Positions 44,734 through 55,030 of a stretch of 64,000 nucleotides of DNA are shown here, one piece after another. Source of the DNA: Phycisphaeraceae bacterium (GTDB lineage: Bacteria > Planctomycetota > Phycisphaerae > Phycisphaerales > Phycisphaeraceae); NCBI GenBank assembly GCA_029260715.1, contig JAJDCS010000026.1, forward strand, positions 1 to 64,000. Reading direction: 5' to 3'. The first letter of the stretch is position 1. The number at the start of each line of letters is the position of its first letter. The position numbers and the translations under genes are program-made. The notes under the pieces were generated by a model that was not told the DNA's origin, did no database searches, and saw nothing but the letters and a program-made list of their open reading frames with translations.

Positions 44734-46296
44734 TTAGAATGTGTATTGCAAAATCAGGTACAGGAAGTCTACGTCACGGTGTGCGCCGGTTTGTTCTAGG
44801 AAGGTATCAGCAAAAAAGTGGCTGTACCCGAACACGCCGGTGACGTGGCTGGAGAACGCGTACTTGAGTAGCAGGTCGATCTCCTGACCGATCTGCTCGT
44901 TGGTGCCCACGGCCCCGGCGCGGGCCACACCACCGCCCGCGTTGTAGAACGCGTCGGCGTCTTCCGCTCGCCAGAAGAGGTGGCCGGTAATTTTCACTAG
45001 GAGCTTGTCAATCGGCTTGAAGGTTAAGCCGGCGCTGAGGTCGACGATGTTCTGCCTGCCCACGATATCCATGTACCCGAAGTATGCGTGTCCCAAGGGG
45101 AACAAATGGTTAAATGTTTCGACGTCGTTGTCGCCCGCGGTTTTGTCGCCCGACGCCACGTCGAAGCCGATGTGGACGCGCGCTGCGGCGGGCCAGTCGC
45201 TAGGGCTTAGGCCTATCTCCATGGCAAACATGTACGCCGCGATGTCCGCTGTGCCGAGTTCGCCGAACTGGTAGGCGCCTTCGATGTCGTAATCGACAAC
45301 GCCGTCACCGAGCTTGCCGAAGAGGCGGCCGCCGACGGTGTGCCGCTCTTCGTCACCGGTGGAGCCGTTGAAAGTGACCGTCATGTCGCTTTTGTCCAAG
45401 AACAGCCAGTAGAGGTCCACGCCCTCTTTGGCGTTGGTGGCGTAAATCCCGGTGAACTCCGTCTGGGCGTCTGGGTCGTTGAACCGGTATTTCTGGATGG
45501 GGGCGAACTGGGTGTAAAACCCGCTGACCTCCCAGCCATCAGAGCCGTTGAGGGTGAGCGTCACGCCGTCCCATTGGCGTTGGGTGTTGGCCCAGGGCAG
45601 GGGGCTGACGAGCCGTTGCTTGCCGAAGAGCAGTTGTTGACGCCCGCCACGGATGACGAGGGAGCTGTCGTTGTCCAGATTTAGCGTGAGGTCGAAGAAG
45701 CCTTGCTCTAGCTCGAACGTGTCCACGTCGAGAGTTCTGTGTCCGCCGGGGAGGTCTCTTTGGGTTGAGCCGGCGGATTTGCCTTCTATGTAGACGCGGA
45801 AGTTATCGCCGAAGTGCAGGTCGGCGTGTAGGAGCATGCGCACGAGAGTAAAGGCGTCGTCGTCGTTGGCGGTGGCGCCGAAGCCGAACCGGCCCCAGCT
45901 TTCAACCCGGGCGCGGAGGTGCCCGCCGAGGCTGGCCCAGAACTTGCCGTCTTCACTCATGGGGATGTACTTGATGGCGTCGGTCGGGTCGCCGGAGGCT
46001 GACAAGTCCTGGCCGGCCAGGCCGGACCAGTCTTCCGTGTGACGCAGGGTTTGGTACTTGGGGCGTTGCCAAGAATTCGACGCGGCGGCGGTTGATTTCT
46101 TCGCTGATGCCCCAGCGTTGGCTTGGTTCTTTTGAGCGGCTTTCTCATCGGGCGGTGCCGCATCAGAGTGTGGTGCGAAGATCGACTGCCCCATTGCGGG
46201 GGCGGTCAGGCAGCCCAGTCCAATAAGGACCACCGCGTAACGAAACGGCGTATACACACCCTTCAAAAAACATGGCAAAAAAACTTGTGAAATCAT
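44734..46296 (-). CDS. Alginate-export-type outer-membrane beta-barrel protein
   Basis: 520 residues from ATG 46296, with GAGAGG upstream; the ORF reaching 46359 would start at GTG. Signal peptide ends near PAMGQ (residue 38). After a Lys/Ala-rich linker comes a barrel of alternating strands: GGHLRARVESWGRF, DDAFTLVRMLLHADLHFGDNFRVYIEGK, SSLVIRGGRQQLLFGKQRLVSPLPWANTQRQWDGVTL, ending FLYLILQYTF with a C-terminal Phe. This fits the AlgE-like alginate export family (selective uptake or export of anionic polysaccharide). No biosynthesis genes surround it, so a role as polysaccharide or sugar-acid porin is inferred. Confidence 0.8.
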   Translation of the reverse strand: MISQVFLPCFLKGVYTPFRYAVVLIGLGCLTAPAMGQSIFAPHSDAAPPDEKAAQKNQANAGASAKKSTAAASNSWQRPKYQTLRHTEDWSGLAGQDLSASGDPTDAIKYIPMSEDGKFWASLGGHLRARVESWGRFGFGATANDDDAFTLVRMLLHADLHFGDNFRVYIEGKSAGSTQRDLPGGHRTLDVDTFELEQGFFDLTLNLDNDSSLVIRGGRQQLLFGKQRLVSPLPWANTQRQWDGVTLTLNGSDGWEVSGFYTQFAPIQKYRFNDPDAQTEFTGIYATNAKEGVDLYWLFLDKSDMTVTFNGSTGDEERHTVGGRLFGKLGDGVVDYDIEGAYQFGELGTADIAAYMFAMEIGLSPSDWPAAARVHIGFDVASGDKTAGDNDVETFNHLFPLGHAYFGYMDIVGRQNIVDLSAGLTFKPIDKLLVKITGHLFWRAEDADAFYNAGGGVARAGAVGTNEQIGQEIDLLLKYAFSSHVTGVFGYSHFFADTFLEQTGAHRDVDFLYLILQYTF

Positions 46297-46939
46297 CGAA
46301 ATGCCTCTCAGTGAGCGATTGGAAACAATGACGGTCGTGTCGGATTGACGTTTAGACACCGCAAGACCGTCGCGGTTAATGGTTATTGAAATCTCGGATA
46401 CGCACGATCAAGACTCCTTGGTGTTGGGCACAAGGGTCTGCCCGTACCAGTCTTTAAAGACGCTTATGGCTGCTTGGGCCGCACCAATGTTTCGACAAAA
46501 CAGCTAGAAAAAATTGAAATAAAGGGGGTGTCGTATAAATGCAAAGTGCCAAGGCATCGCTGCCTTAGCACCTTGCTGAGGGGGGTATTGTTGGAACGTT
46601 AAGGCCTAATTAAGCATTGGTTTTTGTGTGAATTATCGAGGCTGTTGTCAAGAACGAACTATTGATTCCGTGTTAATTATCATCTGCGTATTGAATAAGC
46701 GCCTTTAGTCTTTTGTATTAGCTTCAATAGATTTTTACCCGGCCGGGCGACAGTTATCGGGTTCGAGGCAATCTCGACCAAGGCGTGGGTGCAGGGGCAT
46801 TAAGATCGCATGCACGGATTGGGCGTGCGAGAAAAGGGGGCTTTCCGGTTGAACCGGACACGGTTTGTGCCGATATTGAAGTCTGGGCAGTGTCGCGTGT
46901 TAAGACATCGATCTGAAAATCGAGTTGAACATCTGATTT
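46297..46939. other. Long divergent spacer with hairpins
   Basis: 643 nt with no credible gene. GTGCCAAGGC and GCCTTAGCAC (46546-46571) form a hairpin that lies in the 5' leader of the porin gene on the minus strand; TCGAT/ATCGA pairs at about 46908-46923 just before the zinc-ribbon gene. The central 46600-46740 is AT-rich and likely holds promoters. Confidence 0.4.
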
Positions 46940-47878
46940 ATGCTGCAGTTAGACGCCACCATCTTGTCTTCGAAAGCCTCTGCGATCTTTTCATTATCGG
47001 GTTGGGGCCTGCCGGCGCTGGACTGGACCAAGCGAGCCAACCAGCAAGCCAAGGCCTTGCTTGATGATGTTGAGGACGACGCCCTGTTCGCTCCCCAGCA
47101 AGTGAAAGACGAGGCCATGGCCGCCGCGGTGCGGGCTTTGATGTATCTCTGGACCGGTTGGCCGGATCATACCAGCATGCTGGCCGGGGCGCTGCCGGAG
47201 AAAGAACGGCTGTACACCCTGGGCCTGGCTTATCGCCAGATGAACAAGATCGACGAGAGCAAGACGCAGTTCCAGCAGTTAACAGAGCGTCCGTTTGACG
47301 AAGAGTTGGCGGAGGTGACAGCCGAATTGATCAGCGATCATGCGGAGGCTCCGCTCAAGCGGTTCCGCGATCTGATCCAACTGGGCCAGGCGTGGGAGCC
47401 GTTCGCATACACCGATCTTTTCCTCCAGGCGAAAGACGGGTCGCTGAGCATGCGCGGCGAAGAGGTGGTGCGGAAGCTGCAGTGGCAGGAGTTCAACCTG
47501 CTGATGCAACGCTGCTACTTGGCCGCGACAGGGGTTGACATCACCAAGCGTGAAGCCGCTGTGGTGAGCAGGCAAGTCGAGCCCGCGTGGAAGCGGAACA
47601 TGCCCGCCAAGAAGATCCAGCCCATCGCGCAGTCGCCTCAAGCCCCCGCGGGCAAAGCAGGGAAGAAAGAGAAAGAAAAAAACGGCAAATCGAAAGACGC
47701 CGCGGCCAAAGAATCGGCTCAAGCGGAGCCTTCGGCGGCGCCCGCCAAGCCCAAAGAGCCGGAAAATGCCCGCCTCAAGTGCCCCAAGTGCGGCAATGTG
47801 GCTGTTTACTCCAAGTCTTTCCGCGGCAAGAAAGTGGCGTGCCTCAAGTGCCGCACCGCTTTCCAGTACGCCGCGTAG
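46940..47878 (+). CDS. Unknown protein with C-terminal zinc ribbon
   Basis: 312 residues. The N-terminal 210 residues are helical with TPR-like character (AMAAAVRALMYLWTGWPDH, LYTLGLAYRQMNKIDESKTQFQQL), then a Lys/Ala/Pro-rich linker of about 60 residues and a zinc ribbon at the end (CPKCGNVAVYSKSF then CLKCRTAF, four Cys). DUF6966-like N-terminal features such as DDVEDDALFAPQQVKDEAM occur but no family is certain. It stands 100 nt before tyrS, possibly one transcript. Confidence 0.65.
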   Translation: MLQLDATILSSKASAIFSLSGWGLPALDWTKRANQQAKALLDDVEDDALFAPQQVKDEAMAAAVRALMYLWTGWPDHTSMLAGALPEKERLYTLGLAYRQMNKIDESKTQFQQLTERPFDEELAEVTAELISDHAEAPLKRFRDLIQLGQAWEPFAYTDLFLQAKDGSLSMRGEEVVRKLQWQEFNLLMQRCYLAATGVDITKREAAVVSRQVEPAWKRNMPAKKIQPIAQSPQAPAGKAGKKEKEKNGKSKDAAAKESAQAEPSAAPAKPKEPENARLKCPKCGNVAVYSKSFRGKKVACLKCRTAFQYAA

Positions 47879-47980
47879 AGGCGGATACCCTACCGCTGAT
47901 TTTTGTTGTGCCCCTTACGGCTTTGGCTGTTACGGCCCCCGGCTAGACGCCCGGACCGGCAGGCTTATGATGTCTGCATC

Positions 47981-49171
47981 ATGACGAGCCCCGGCACCCC
48001 AACGGTGGACACAATTACCCGCGGCGCGGAGCATGTTTACAGCCCGCAAGAGCTGCAGGCCAAGCTCGCCTCAGGGCGGCAACTGCGCATCAAGCTGGGC
48101 ATGGACCCCACGGCGCCGGACATCCACCTGGGCCATTGCGTGGTTTTGAAAAAGATGCGCCAGTTCCAGAACCTGGGCCACAAGGCGGTATTGATCATCG
48201 GCGACTACACCGCGCGCATCGGCGACCCCAGCGGGCGAGACACCACGCGCCCGGTGCTGGACGGAAAAGCGATCGAAGACAACGCCGCGACCTACCTCGA
48301 TCAAGCGGGCAAAGTCCTGGACACCTCGGAAGAACGGCTGGAGGTCCGCCGCAACAGCGAGTGGCTGGGAGCGTTGAAGCTAGACGACGTGCTGAAGCTC
48401 GCCGGGCTGGTCACCGTTCAGCAGATGCTCCACCGAGAGAACTTCAAGCTACGCATGCGCGACGGGACGGAGATCGTGCTCAGCGAGTTGGTCTACCCGC
48501 TGATGCAAGGCTACGACTCGGTGGTCATCAATGCGGACGTCGAGTTGGGCGGCACGGACCAGACCTTCAACAACCTGATGGGCCGTGAGCTGATGGCCAA
48601 ACACGGCATGGAGAAGCAGGTGGTCATGGTGCTGCCGATCCTTGTCGGCACGGACGGCAGCGAAAAAATGAGCAAGTCCAAGGGGAACACCATCGCCGTG
48701 ACGGACAGCCCCGACGACATGTTCGGGAAGGTGATGAGCATCCCCGACACGCTGATGGCGAATTATTACCAGTTGCTGACCGACCTGCCGTCTTCGCGTA
48801 TTACAAGCCTGTTGACGGAGACTCACCCGCGTGAGGCCAAGGACGTGCTGGCGAGGGTCATTGTCGAGTCGCTGCACACGCCCCAGGCCGCCAACGCCGC
48901 CAGCGGGGAGTTCACCAAGCGGTTTTCGCAGCAGCAACTGCCTTCGGACATCGAGGTGAAGGCTGTGGCCTCGTCGCCGATCGGGATTGTGGAGTTGATC
49001 CGCCACGTGGGCTTTGCCGCTAGCAACTCCGAGGCCCGCCGGTTGGTCGAGCAAGGCGGTGTGACGTTCGCGGACGAGAAAGTGACCGACCCGCAGAGCC
49101 AAGTCGCCATCGAAGGCCAGCCCGTGCTGAAGGTCGGCAAGCGCCGCGTGTGCAAGGTGACAAAAAAGTAA
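47981..49171 (+). CDS. tyrS: Tyrosyl-tRNA synthetase
   Basis: 396 residues from ATG 47981; the earlier start codon at 47903 adds an implausible head. Class I signature HLGH at 49-52 (PDIHLGH) and KMSKS in GSEKMSKSKGN. The Tyr-binding region contains DYTARIGDPSGRD and the LMQGYDS motif, with the GGTDQTFN loop; the C-terminal S4 RNA-binding domain is FAASNSEARRLVEQGG onward. It charges tRNA-Tyr. This is the TyrZ-like shape. Directly followed on the other strand by tRNA-Thr; no T-box leader is seen. Confidence 0.95.
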   Translation: MTSPGTPTVDTITRGAEHVYSPQELQAKLASGRQLRIKLGMDPTAPDIHLGHCVVLKKMRQFQNLGHKAVLIIGDYTARIGDPSGRDTTRPVLDGKAIEDNAATYLDQAGKVLDTSEERLEVRRNSEWLGALKLDDVLKLAGLVTVQQMLHRENFKLRMRDGTEIVLSELVYPLMQGYDSVVINADVELGGTDQTFNNLMGRELMAKHGMEKQVVMVLPILVGTDGSEKMSKSKGNTIAVTDSPDDMFGKVMSIPDTLMANYYQLLTDLPSSRITSLLTETHPREAKDVLARVIVESLHTPQAANAASGEFTKRFSQQQLPSDIEVKAVASSPIGIVELIRHVGFAASNSEARRLVEQGGVTFADEKVTDPQSQVAIEGQPVLKVGKRRVCKVTKK

Positions 49172-49201
49172 CCCCGAGTGGGCGCCCCTCCAAGAGACAA
49201 T

Positions 49202-49274
49202 AGCCACCGACCGGAATCGAACCGGTAACCTCAGGTTTACAAAACCAGTGCTCTGCCAATTGAGCTACGGTGGC
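49202..49274 (-). tRNA. trnT: tRNA-Thr (anticodon UGU)
   Basis: On the minus strand a 73-nt cloverleaf: acceptor GCCACCG/CGGTGGC, D-stem GCTC/GAGC, anticodon stem CTGGT/ACCTG with loop TTTGTAA (anticodon TGT at 49241-49239), T-arm ACCGG-TTCGATT-CCGGT, discriminator T. One T-T mismatch occurs in the anticodon stem. CCA is not encoded. It reads ACA and, with wobble, other Thr codons. Confidence 0.93.
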
Positions 49275-49395
49275 GGCAGCTTCGCATTTTACGCTGGTGG
49301 GCCTGTGTGAGCCAGGCGGGTGGGTGGTTCACCGCTGCGCGTCAAAATGTCATTGATTTAGCCCTTGCTGTTCGAGCGGGGTTCCCGGTCGTGGT

Positions 49396-49484
49396 CGGGT
49401 GGCACGGCTTGCTTGCAAGCCGTGAAATGTGGCCCCGCCATGACACCTATCACCGAATAGGATGGCGGATAATGACGCCAGTTG
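49396..49484 (+). repeat. Intergenic repeat family B, copy 2
   Basis: Same 89-nt element as copy 1, with a few changes (GGCCCC for GGCTCC, CACCTATCACC for CAACTGTCACC), hairpin CACGGCTTGC intact. It lies in the 500-nt spacer between tRNA-Thr and the LEPR-XLL gene, which otherwise shows only a GTAAC-GGTT-GTTAC hairpin at 49590-49603. Confidence 0.85.
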
Positions 49485-49773
49485 TTCCAGCGGGATCCCC
49501 GGTCGCGGCAGCCGGCGGTGGTGCAGCGGGTGAACGGGTCGGCCCCGATTTTTACTGGTAAACGCGGTTCTGGATTGGCATTTCAAGATGTAACGGTTGT
49601 TACGCCTGTAGGCCCGCTGCCTGTCAGACGGCTGGGGAATCTCTGGGGTGGAACAAGCCCCGTTCAACAAACGGTTCGATGGTCTTTCTAGGGGTCTGGG
49701 CGGGGTTGCCCGGACACGGCGATCTCACCGCGGGTAGCGCGGTGGGAGTGTGTTGCATTTTTGGTTTAAGGGA

Positions 49774-52491
49774 ATGGGTAGCCGTATGAAGGGATCATCG
49801 AAGTCGCCAGATCAGGACGGGCAGGGTCGGCCTTTGGGGTCAAACGGATCGGCGGGCCAAGGCAAGCCCGGGAAGCGGTCTGGGCTGGCGAACGGCGCCA
49901 CACGCAAGCTGAGCGTGGAGCCTTTGGAGCCGCGCATCTTGTTGTCCGCCACGTGGGTCGACGCGGACACGAGCGACGCTATCCCCGAACCAACCGCGGG
50001 CGACGACATCGGCATCGGCAGCGACTTCGCCGATGTGATGGACGGCCACGGCGGCGACGACGTGCTCTTCGGCGAAGGGGGCGATGACCTTTTTCAGTTT
50101 CAGGACGCCCAAGACGGCGACGTTGTCGCCGTTGACGGCGGCGACGGCCACGACACGATCGACCTGAGCGGGTACAGCGTTGACAACGTGACCTTCGGCG
50201 ACGGCACGCTCACGGTCGACCAAGGGGGCGGCAACTCTTTCACCATCCATCACACCCAGGTCGAGTCGATCACGTTCAGCGACACCACGGCCAGTGTGCT
50301 CACCGGTGACCACGCGGAAAACGGTTTCAGCGGCAGCGAGGTGTTTGTCAGCGGCGGGGAGGCGTTCCGGATCGACGTGGCGGGCAGCGGGAATGTGGAT
50401 TGGTCCTTCGACGCGGACACGGGCTCGCTGACGGTTGGCGACACGCACGGGACGGGCCACGGAACGAGCCTGTCGATCAACGACCTGACCGGCACCGACC
50501 TCAACGTTGAGCACGTTTCGATCCGGACGGACCTGGGGGCGCTCGATAGCAACGTCGATATCGACACGCTGAGCATCGCCAACAACCGCAACATCGACGC
50601 CATCACCGTGGGCAACGGCATCGGGTCGATCGGCACGCTTGATTACGCTTACAACGTCGACTCCAGCGCGGTGATCAACGCGAACGTGGGGGTTGTCGAG
50701 ATCGGCAACAATGTTGAGTGCGACGTGAGGCTCCAGTTCAACGGCGACGTGGGGCAGATCGATCTCGTCTGCTATCAGGTCGGTGATATCAGCGTGACGG
50801 GCAATCTCGGTAGTTTCCAGGCTGGCGGGGTGACGGGTGATATCACCGTCGGCGGGGACGCGGGGTCGATCACCATCCAAACGCCCGGGTCTGCGGACGA
50901 CTTGGCGGGGAACCTTATTGTCCAAGGCAACCTGGGGCAGCTTGACGTCGGAGACGACATCACCGGCTCGGTCACGGTTAGCGGGGACGTGGGCGGGATT
51001 TCCGTGGGCGATCGGATCACCAAGGACATCACCATCGGCGGCGACCTAGACGCCTTCAGCGTAGGCGGTAGTTTTACGGGTACGCTCACGGCTGATCAAG
51101 TGAACGGGCAGTTTGATCTGCACGACGACGGACGCAGTTATTCAAACGAGTTTGAGTCAGACACGCAGGTGGTCTACGACGGGGCAACGCACACGCTTAC
51201 CGCCAACGCCTCTGTGCTGCAGCCGATCGCTGTTGACGACGTGGTGACGACGCAAGAAGACACGCCCGTTGTCACCGGCAACGTTTTGGCTAACGACACG
51301 GCTTACAACACGAACCTGGTGGTGAACGGCAGCTTTGAGAACACGCTTGTTCTAGACGGCGGGTGGCAGGTGTTCTCAGACGGTATCGCAGGCTGGAAAA
51401 CGTCCAACGGGCCCGGCATCGAAGTGCAGAGCAACGCAGCCGGCTCCGCGCTGGACGGCAATCAGCACGTCGAACTCGACAGCCACGGGTCCAATTACTC
51501 GCAGGCCAACAGCGGGATGTACCAAGATATTGATACGCAAGAGGGCGATGCGTACACGCTTGAGTTTGCGTACTCGCCTCGGCCGGGGCGTGGTGCGGCT
51601 GATAACGCCATCGAGGTTTGGTGGGACGGGCAACTGCTCGACACCATCACAGCTGACGGCACCGGGTTAAGTGATACCGACTGGCAGCACCACTCGTACG
51701 AAGTCACGGGCGGTAGCGACACAACTCGGCTAGAGTTCCGAGCGGTCGGGACGGGCACCACCTACGGGGGGTATCTCGATGACGTCAGCGTGGTCGGTGA
51801 GAACACGCTAGAGGTCACCGAGCACACACAAGGTTCGCACGGCAGTGTGGTTTACAACGGCGACGGCACGTTCACGTACACGCCGCAGGGCGACTTCAAC
51901 GGTGTGGATACGTTCGAGTACACGGTGGCCGACGGGAACGGCGGCTTCTCGACGGCGACGGTGTCGGTGACGGTCGAGGCGGTCGATGACCCGGTTCCAC
52001 CGCCTGTTGATAACAGCCCACCCACGGAGGATGAGGAAGACGATTCGTTATGGGACGGCAATGAGAACTTGGCGGTGCTGCAGACAGGGGGCGGCCCTGA
52101 CGAAATCGAGTTTAACCCTCCGCCTGAGTTGAGTGCCGATAACAGTATCGGGGTGGCTGATCCGCTGTCGGTGTCGCTTCATGCGCCGTCTCTAGACTTG
52201 TTTAGCGAGATCATTGAATCGCCGCGTTATGAGCCTATAGATATACAGATTCCCAGTGATGAAGCGCGTTTTGAGGATGTGTTTGAGGCTGGCGGAGATG
52301 TGCTTGTTCCATTTATCGACCCTAACGACGGGGCGGACCTGCAGGCTACGGCGGCGGGAGCGGGGGCTGAGGGGGATATCCCCGACACTTTCCTGACGCA
52401 ACTGTGGGGCTTGCTGCGTGGCGCGGCGGGGACGACCAAGGCGACGGACGAGCCCGACGCCCCGACAAATCGGACCCGCGGTCGCTCATAA
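49774..52491 (+). CDS. LEPR-XLL surface protein with RTX-like, beta-helix and VCBS-type domains
   Basis: 905 residues from ATG 49774; GTG 49750 or ATG 49786 are also possible. Order: a disordered Lys/Gly head; the LEPR-XLL motif [11 protein letters not shown] at 49-59; RTX-like calcium-binding repeats ([15 protein letters not shown]); Gly-Asp-rich repeats of about 11 residues resembling a beta-helix ([24 protein letters not shown]); a lectin/DUF642-like domain (NGSFENT to LDDVSV); a VCBS/cadherin-like module with [15 protein letters not shown] and [12 protein letters not shown]; and an acidic tail. LEPR-XLL proteins are large surface proteins of planctomycetes whose export is unknown. The next three genes may secrete it. 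Confidence 0.85.
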   Translation: MGSRMKGSSKSPDQDGQGRPLGSNGSAGQGKPGKRSGLANGATRKLSVEPLEPRILLSATWVDADTSDAIPEPTAGDDIGIGSDFADVMDGHGGDDVLFGEGGDDLFQFQDAQDGDVVAVDGGDGHDTIDLSGYSVDNVTFGDGTLTVDQGGGNSFTIHHTQVESITFSDTTASVLTGDHAENGFSGSEVFVSGGEAFRIDVAGSGNVDWSFDADTGSLTVGDTHGTGHGTSLSINDLTGTDLNVEHVSIRTDLGALDSNVDIDTLSIANNRNIDAITVGNGIGSIGTLDYAYNVDSSAVINANVGVVEIGNNVECDVRLQFNGDVGQIDLVCYQVGDISVTGNLGSFQAGGVTGDITVGGDAGSITIQTPGSADDLAGNLIVQGNLGQLDVGDDITGSVTVSGDVGGISVGDRITKDITIGGDLDAFSVGGSFTGTLTADQVNGQFDLHDDGRSYSNEFESDTQVVYDGATHTLTANASVLQPIAVDDVVTTQEDTPVVTGNVLANDTAYNTNLVVNGSFENTLVLDGGWQVFSDGIAGWKTSNGPGIEVQSNAAGSALDGNQHVELDSHGSNYSQANSGMYQDIDTQEGDAYTLEFAYSPRPGRGAADNAIEVWWDGQLLDTITADGTGLSDTDWQHHSYEVTGGSDTTRLEFRAVGTGTTYGGYLDDVSVVGENTLEVTEHTQGSHGSVVYNGDGTFTYTPQGDFNGVDTFEYTVADGNGGFSTATVSVTVEAVDDPVPPPVDNSPPTEDEEDDSLWDGNENLAVLQTGGGPDEIEFNPPPELSADNSIGVADPLSVSLHAPSLDLFSEIIESPRYEPIDIQIPSDEARFEDVFEAGGDVLVPFIDPNDGADLQATAAGAGAEGDIPDTFLTQLWGLLRGAAGTTKATDEPDAPTNRTRGRS

Positions 52492-52683
52492 GCCTTGCTC
52501 GGTGGGTCGATAGTAACTCTAGCGACAATGACGGGTGTACGGGCGGCGTCCCGGCTGGTAGGGCGGCTAGGGCGCTTGTGTTGCTTGAATTTGCGCGCTC
52601 GGAGCGGGCGGTCAAGTTGTTGAGTACATCTCGGGTTAATGGGCGGCGGCGAAACCACGCGGTGGAGCAAGAGGAGGCAGAGC

Positions 52684-53124
52684 GTGTTCGATCAGCTAGA
52701 GGGGGCCGATCACGGCCTCGGTTCAAAAGAAGAAACCGAGTTGCTCGCTGAGCTTGAGCGGAACAAGCCCGAGGAGATCCGCCGACAGCGTGGGCAGGAG
52801 CGGATCGCCATCAAGGCGCCGGTGGTCGTTCAGCCCGGCAACACCAGCGACCTTCAGAAATTCAAAGTCCAAGGCACGACCGGCGACGTCTCCGAGCAGG
52901 GGTGCCGTGTTTTGCTGCCGATGCCGATGGGCGTTGGTGACATTTACCGGATGACGTTCGGCGGTGAGTTGAGCGGCCTGCCGCTGGCGTTTGCGCGTTG
53001 CATCCGGTGTCGGATGGTTCGTGAAGACGCATACGAGGTCGGCTGCACGTTCTTTGTATCGCTGGGGCTGTCCGGCGTGTTGGAAAAATTAAACGCCGAC
53101 GGCGGCGCCGCGGGTGATCAGTAA
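52684..53124 (+). CDS. PilZ-domain c-di-GMP receptor protein
   Basis: 146 residues from GTG 52684, chosen over ATG 52639 because GAGGAGG sits 6 nt upstream. The two c-di-GMP motifs are present: RxxxR as Arg36 to Arg40 within RRQRGQER, and DxSxxG as DVSEQG at 68-73. The remainder is the PilZ beta-barrel. It probably gates the adjacent adaptor or surface protein in response to c-di-GMP, as the PilZ-linked polysaccharide exporter Alg44 does. Lies 192 nt after the LEPR-XLL gene and overlaps or nearly touches the GAF-HlyD gene. Confidence 0.88.
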   Translation: MFDQLEGADHGLGSKEETELLAELERNKPEEIRRQRGQERIAIKAPVVVQPGNTSDLQKFKVQGTTGDVSEQGCRVLLPMPMGVGDIYRMTFGGELSGLPLAFARCIRCRMVREDAYEVGCTFFVSLGLSGVLEKLNADGGAAGDQ

Positions 53125-53146
53125 GCATGCGGGCGTTTGCAAAACG

Positions 53147-55030
53147 ATGATATCCCAATATACCGCCACACTGTCTGATGATCTCACCACGGAGGGTGAG
53201 CAGCCCAACGGCTTGGACACGTACCAAGCCATCAGCGCGCTGTCGCGTCGGGCGACATCGAAGCCGGTTTATTATCAAGAGGCTTTCCGTATTATCGCCG
53301 AGTCGTTTCACTGCCCGTACGCGATGCTGCACGTGAACCTCGGGGCGACGGTGGTTGAGGATACTTGGCACAGCGGGTCGGTGGACCCCGCGTTTTGGAA
53401 GGGCAAGGTCGACCGACTGCTGGGCGAGTGCGTGTCGGACAGCGCGGCGCGTCTGCAGTTGTACAACGCGCGGGAGTCGTCGCTGCGGCTGGCGTTGGTG
53501 GTGTGTCCGATCTTGGACCCCCAGGGGCACCCGATGGGCGCGGTGGCGGGCGCGGTCAGCGGGCGGGAGGAGTTCAATCCGCACGCTTGTTTGGCGGAGT
53601 TCCAGGCTTTGACGAGGCTGGTGTCGAGCTGCGCGACGATGGTCGCAAGCGAGTCTGACCGCGGCGGCGGCTTGGGGGTTTACGCTTCGCTGCACAAGGT
53701 GGCTTCGTACCGCACGAAGCACGAGATGGCGTTCGCGATCACGAACAACCTGCGGAACAAGACGGGGTGTGAGCAGGTGGCCTTGGGCTTGGTGCGTGGC
53801 AAGCACATCCAGTTGTTGTCGATCTCGGGTTTTGATGACGTGTCAACGCGTAGCCCCGGTGCGACGGCGGTCCGCGTTGCGATGGAGGAGTGTCTGGACC
53901 GGGGGCAGACGACGGTGTGCCAGCGTGAAGACGACTGGCACCAGGAGGGCCTGGCGACCGGCCACCGCCTGCACAAGCAGTGGAGCGCGACCACGGGGTC
54001 TTCGTCGGTTTGCTCGATCCCGTTGATTGATGACGGCCGGTGTATCGGTGTGCTGAGCATGCGCCGCCCGGCCGACAAGCCGTTTGATCGGCAGGAGGTC
54101 CAGGCTGTCGAGAAAGCCATGACGCCGCTGGTGCCGGGCATCTTGTTGGTGGACCGGGCCGATCGCGGGCTGTTGGCTCATGTCAAAGACACGGGGCGGC
54201 GGGCGGCGACCGCGGTGTGGCACCGAGACCACCCCGTGCGCAAGTACATTGTGGCGGGGGCCGCGTTGGCTGTGCTGTGGTTCTTTTTTGGGTCGCTGAA
54301 CTACCGTATTACGGTTCCGTGCGTGCTGGTGCCCGCCCGGGCCCAGCACGTGGTGGCGCCTTACGAAGGTGTGATCAAGGCGTCACACGTCACGGCTGGG
54401 GATCGGGTGACGCAGGGCCAGGCGTTGTATGAGATGGACGCGTCTGAATTGGAACTGGAGCGGGACCGGTTGGTAGCGAATATCGCGGTGTCTGACATCG
54501 AGATCGACCGTGCGGTGGCGAACAAGTCAACGATCGACGCGAAGCTGGCGCGGGCGCAGCGTCGCGTGCACGAGGCGCAGCTGCAGGCTATTGAGCGCAA
54601 GCTCAAGCAGGCGGTGGCCCGGTCAGGCTTCCAGGGCACGGTGGTCAGCGGCGATCTGCGTCAGCGGATCGGGCAGGTGATCGCGCAGGGCGAGCCTGTG
54701 TTTGTGTTGGCGCCGTCGGGCGGGTGGATGCTGGAGTTGGAGGTGCCCGAGTCGGGTGTATCCGACGTGGGGGCGGGGCTGACCGGTTGGTTCGCGTCGC
54801 ATGCGCGTCCGGAGGAGACGCTCGTGTGTCGGATCACGCGTGTGCAGCCCTCGGCCCAGTTGCGGCGTGATCGTAATGTGTTTGTCGCCGAGGCCGAGGT
54901 TGACATCCAGGCGCCGTGGATGCGGCCGGGCGTGGAGGGCGTGGCGAGTATCGACGCGGGGCGGCGACGCGTGTGGTGGGTGTTGCTGCACCGGATGGTG
55001 GATTACGTACGGTTGAAGCTATGGGTATGA
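53147..55030 (+). CDS. GAF-domain HlyD-type membrane adaptor
   Basis: 627 residues from ATG 53147 (a GTG at 53114 overlaps the previous stop). Two cytoplasmic GAF-like domains (about 35-160 and 195-345), a membrane span near 366-388 (KYIVAGAALAVLWFFFGS), then a periplasmic adaptor with the biotinyl-lipoyl half-motifs (PYEGVIKASHVTAGDRVTQGQALYEM, VVSGDLRQRIGQVIAQGEPVF), a coiled-coil hairpin and a beta domain. GAF sensing fused to an efflux adaptor is uncommon. It overlaps the M50 gene, forming a transport pair; the GAF part may sense a small molecule or a neighbouring protein. Confidence 0.85.
   Translation: MISQYTATLSDDLTTEGEQPNGLDTYQAISALSRRATSKPVYYQEAFRIIAESFHCPYAMLHVNLGATVVEDTWHSGSVDPAFWKGKVDRLLGECVSDSAARLQLYNARESSLRLALVVCPILDPQGHPMGAVAGAVSGREEFNPHACLAEFQALTRLVSSCATMVASESDRGGGLGVYASLHKVASYRTKHEMAFAITNNLRNKTGCEQVALGLVRGKHIQLLSISGFDDVSTRSPGATAVRVAMEECLDRGQTTVCQREDDWHQEGLATGHRLHKQWSATTGSSSVCSIPLIDDGRCIGVLSMRRPADKPFDRQEVQAVEKAMTPLVPGILLVDRADRGLLAHVKDTGRRAATAVWHRDHPVRKYIVAGAALAVLWFFFGSLNYRITVPCVLVPARAQHVVAPYEGVIKASHVTAGDRVTQGQALYEMDASELELERDRLVANIAVSDIEIDRAVANKSTIDAKLARAQRRVHEAQLQAIERKLKQAVARSGFQGTVVSGDLRQRIGQVIAQGEPVFVLAPSGGWMLELEVPESGVSDVGAGLTGWFASHARPEETLVCRITRVQPSAQLRRDRNVFVAEAEVDIQAPWMRPGVEGVASIDAGRRRVWWVLLHRMVDYVRLKLWV

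Noticed and set aside
46810-47064. Small open frame before the zinc-ribbon gene
   Set aside because: Overlaps the start of the supported gene in another frame and lacks a ribosome-binding site.
49840-50925. Minus-strand frame opposite the LEPR-XLL gene
   Set aside because: Val/Asp/Arg-rich low-complexity antisense of Gly-Asp repeats.
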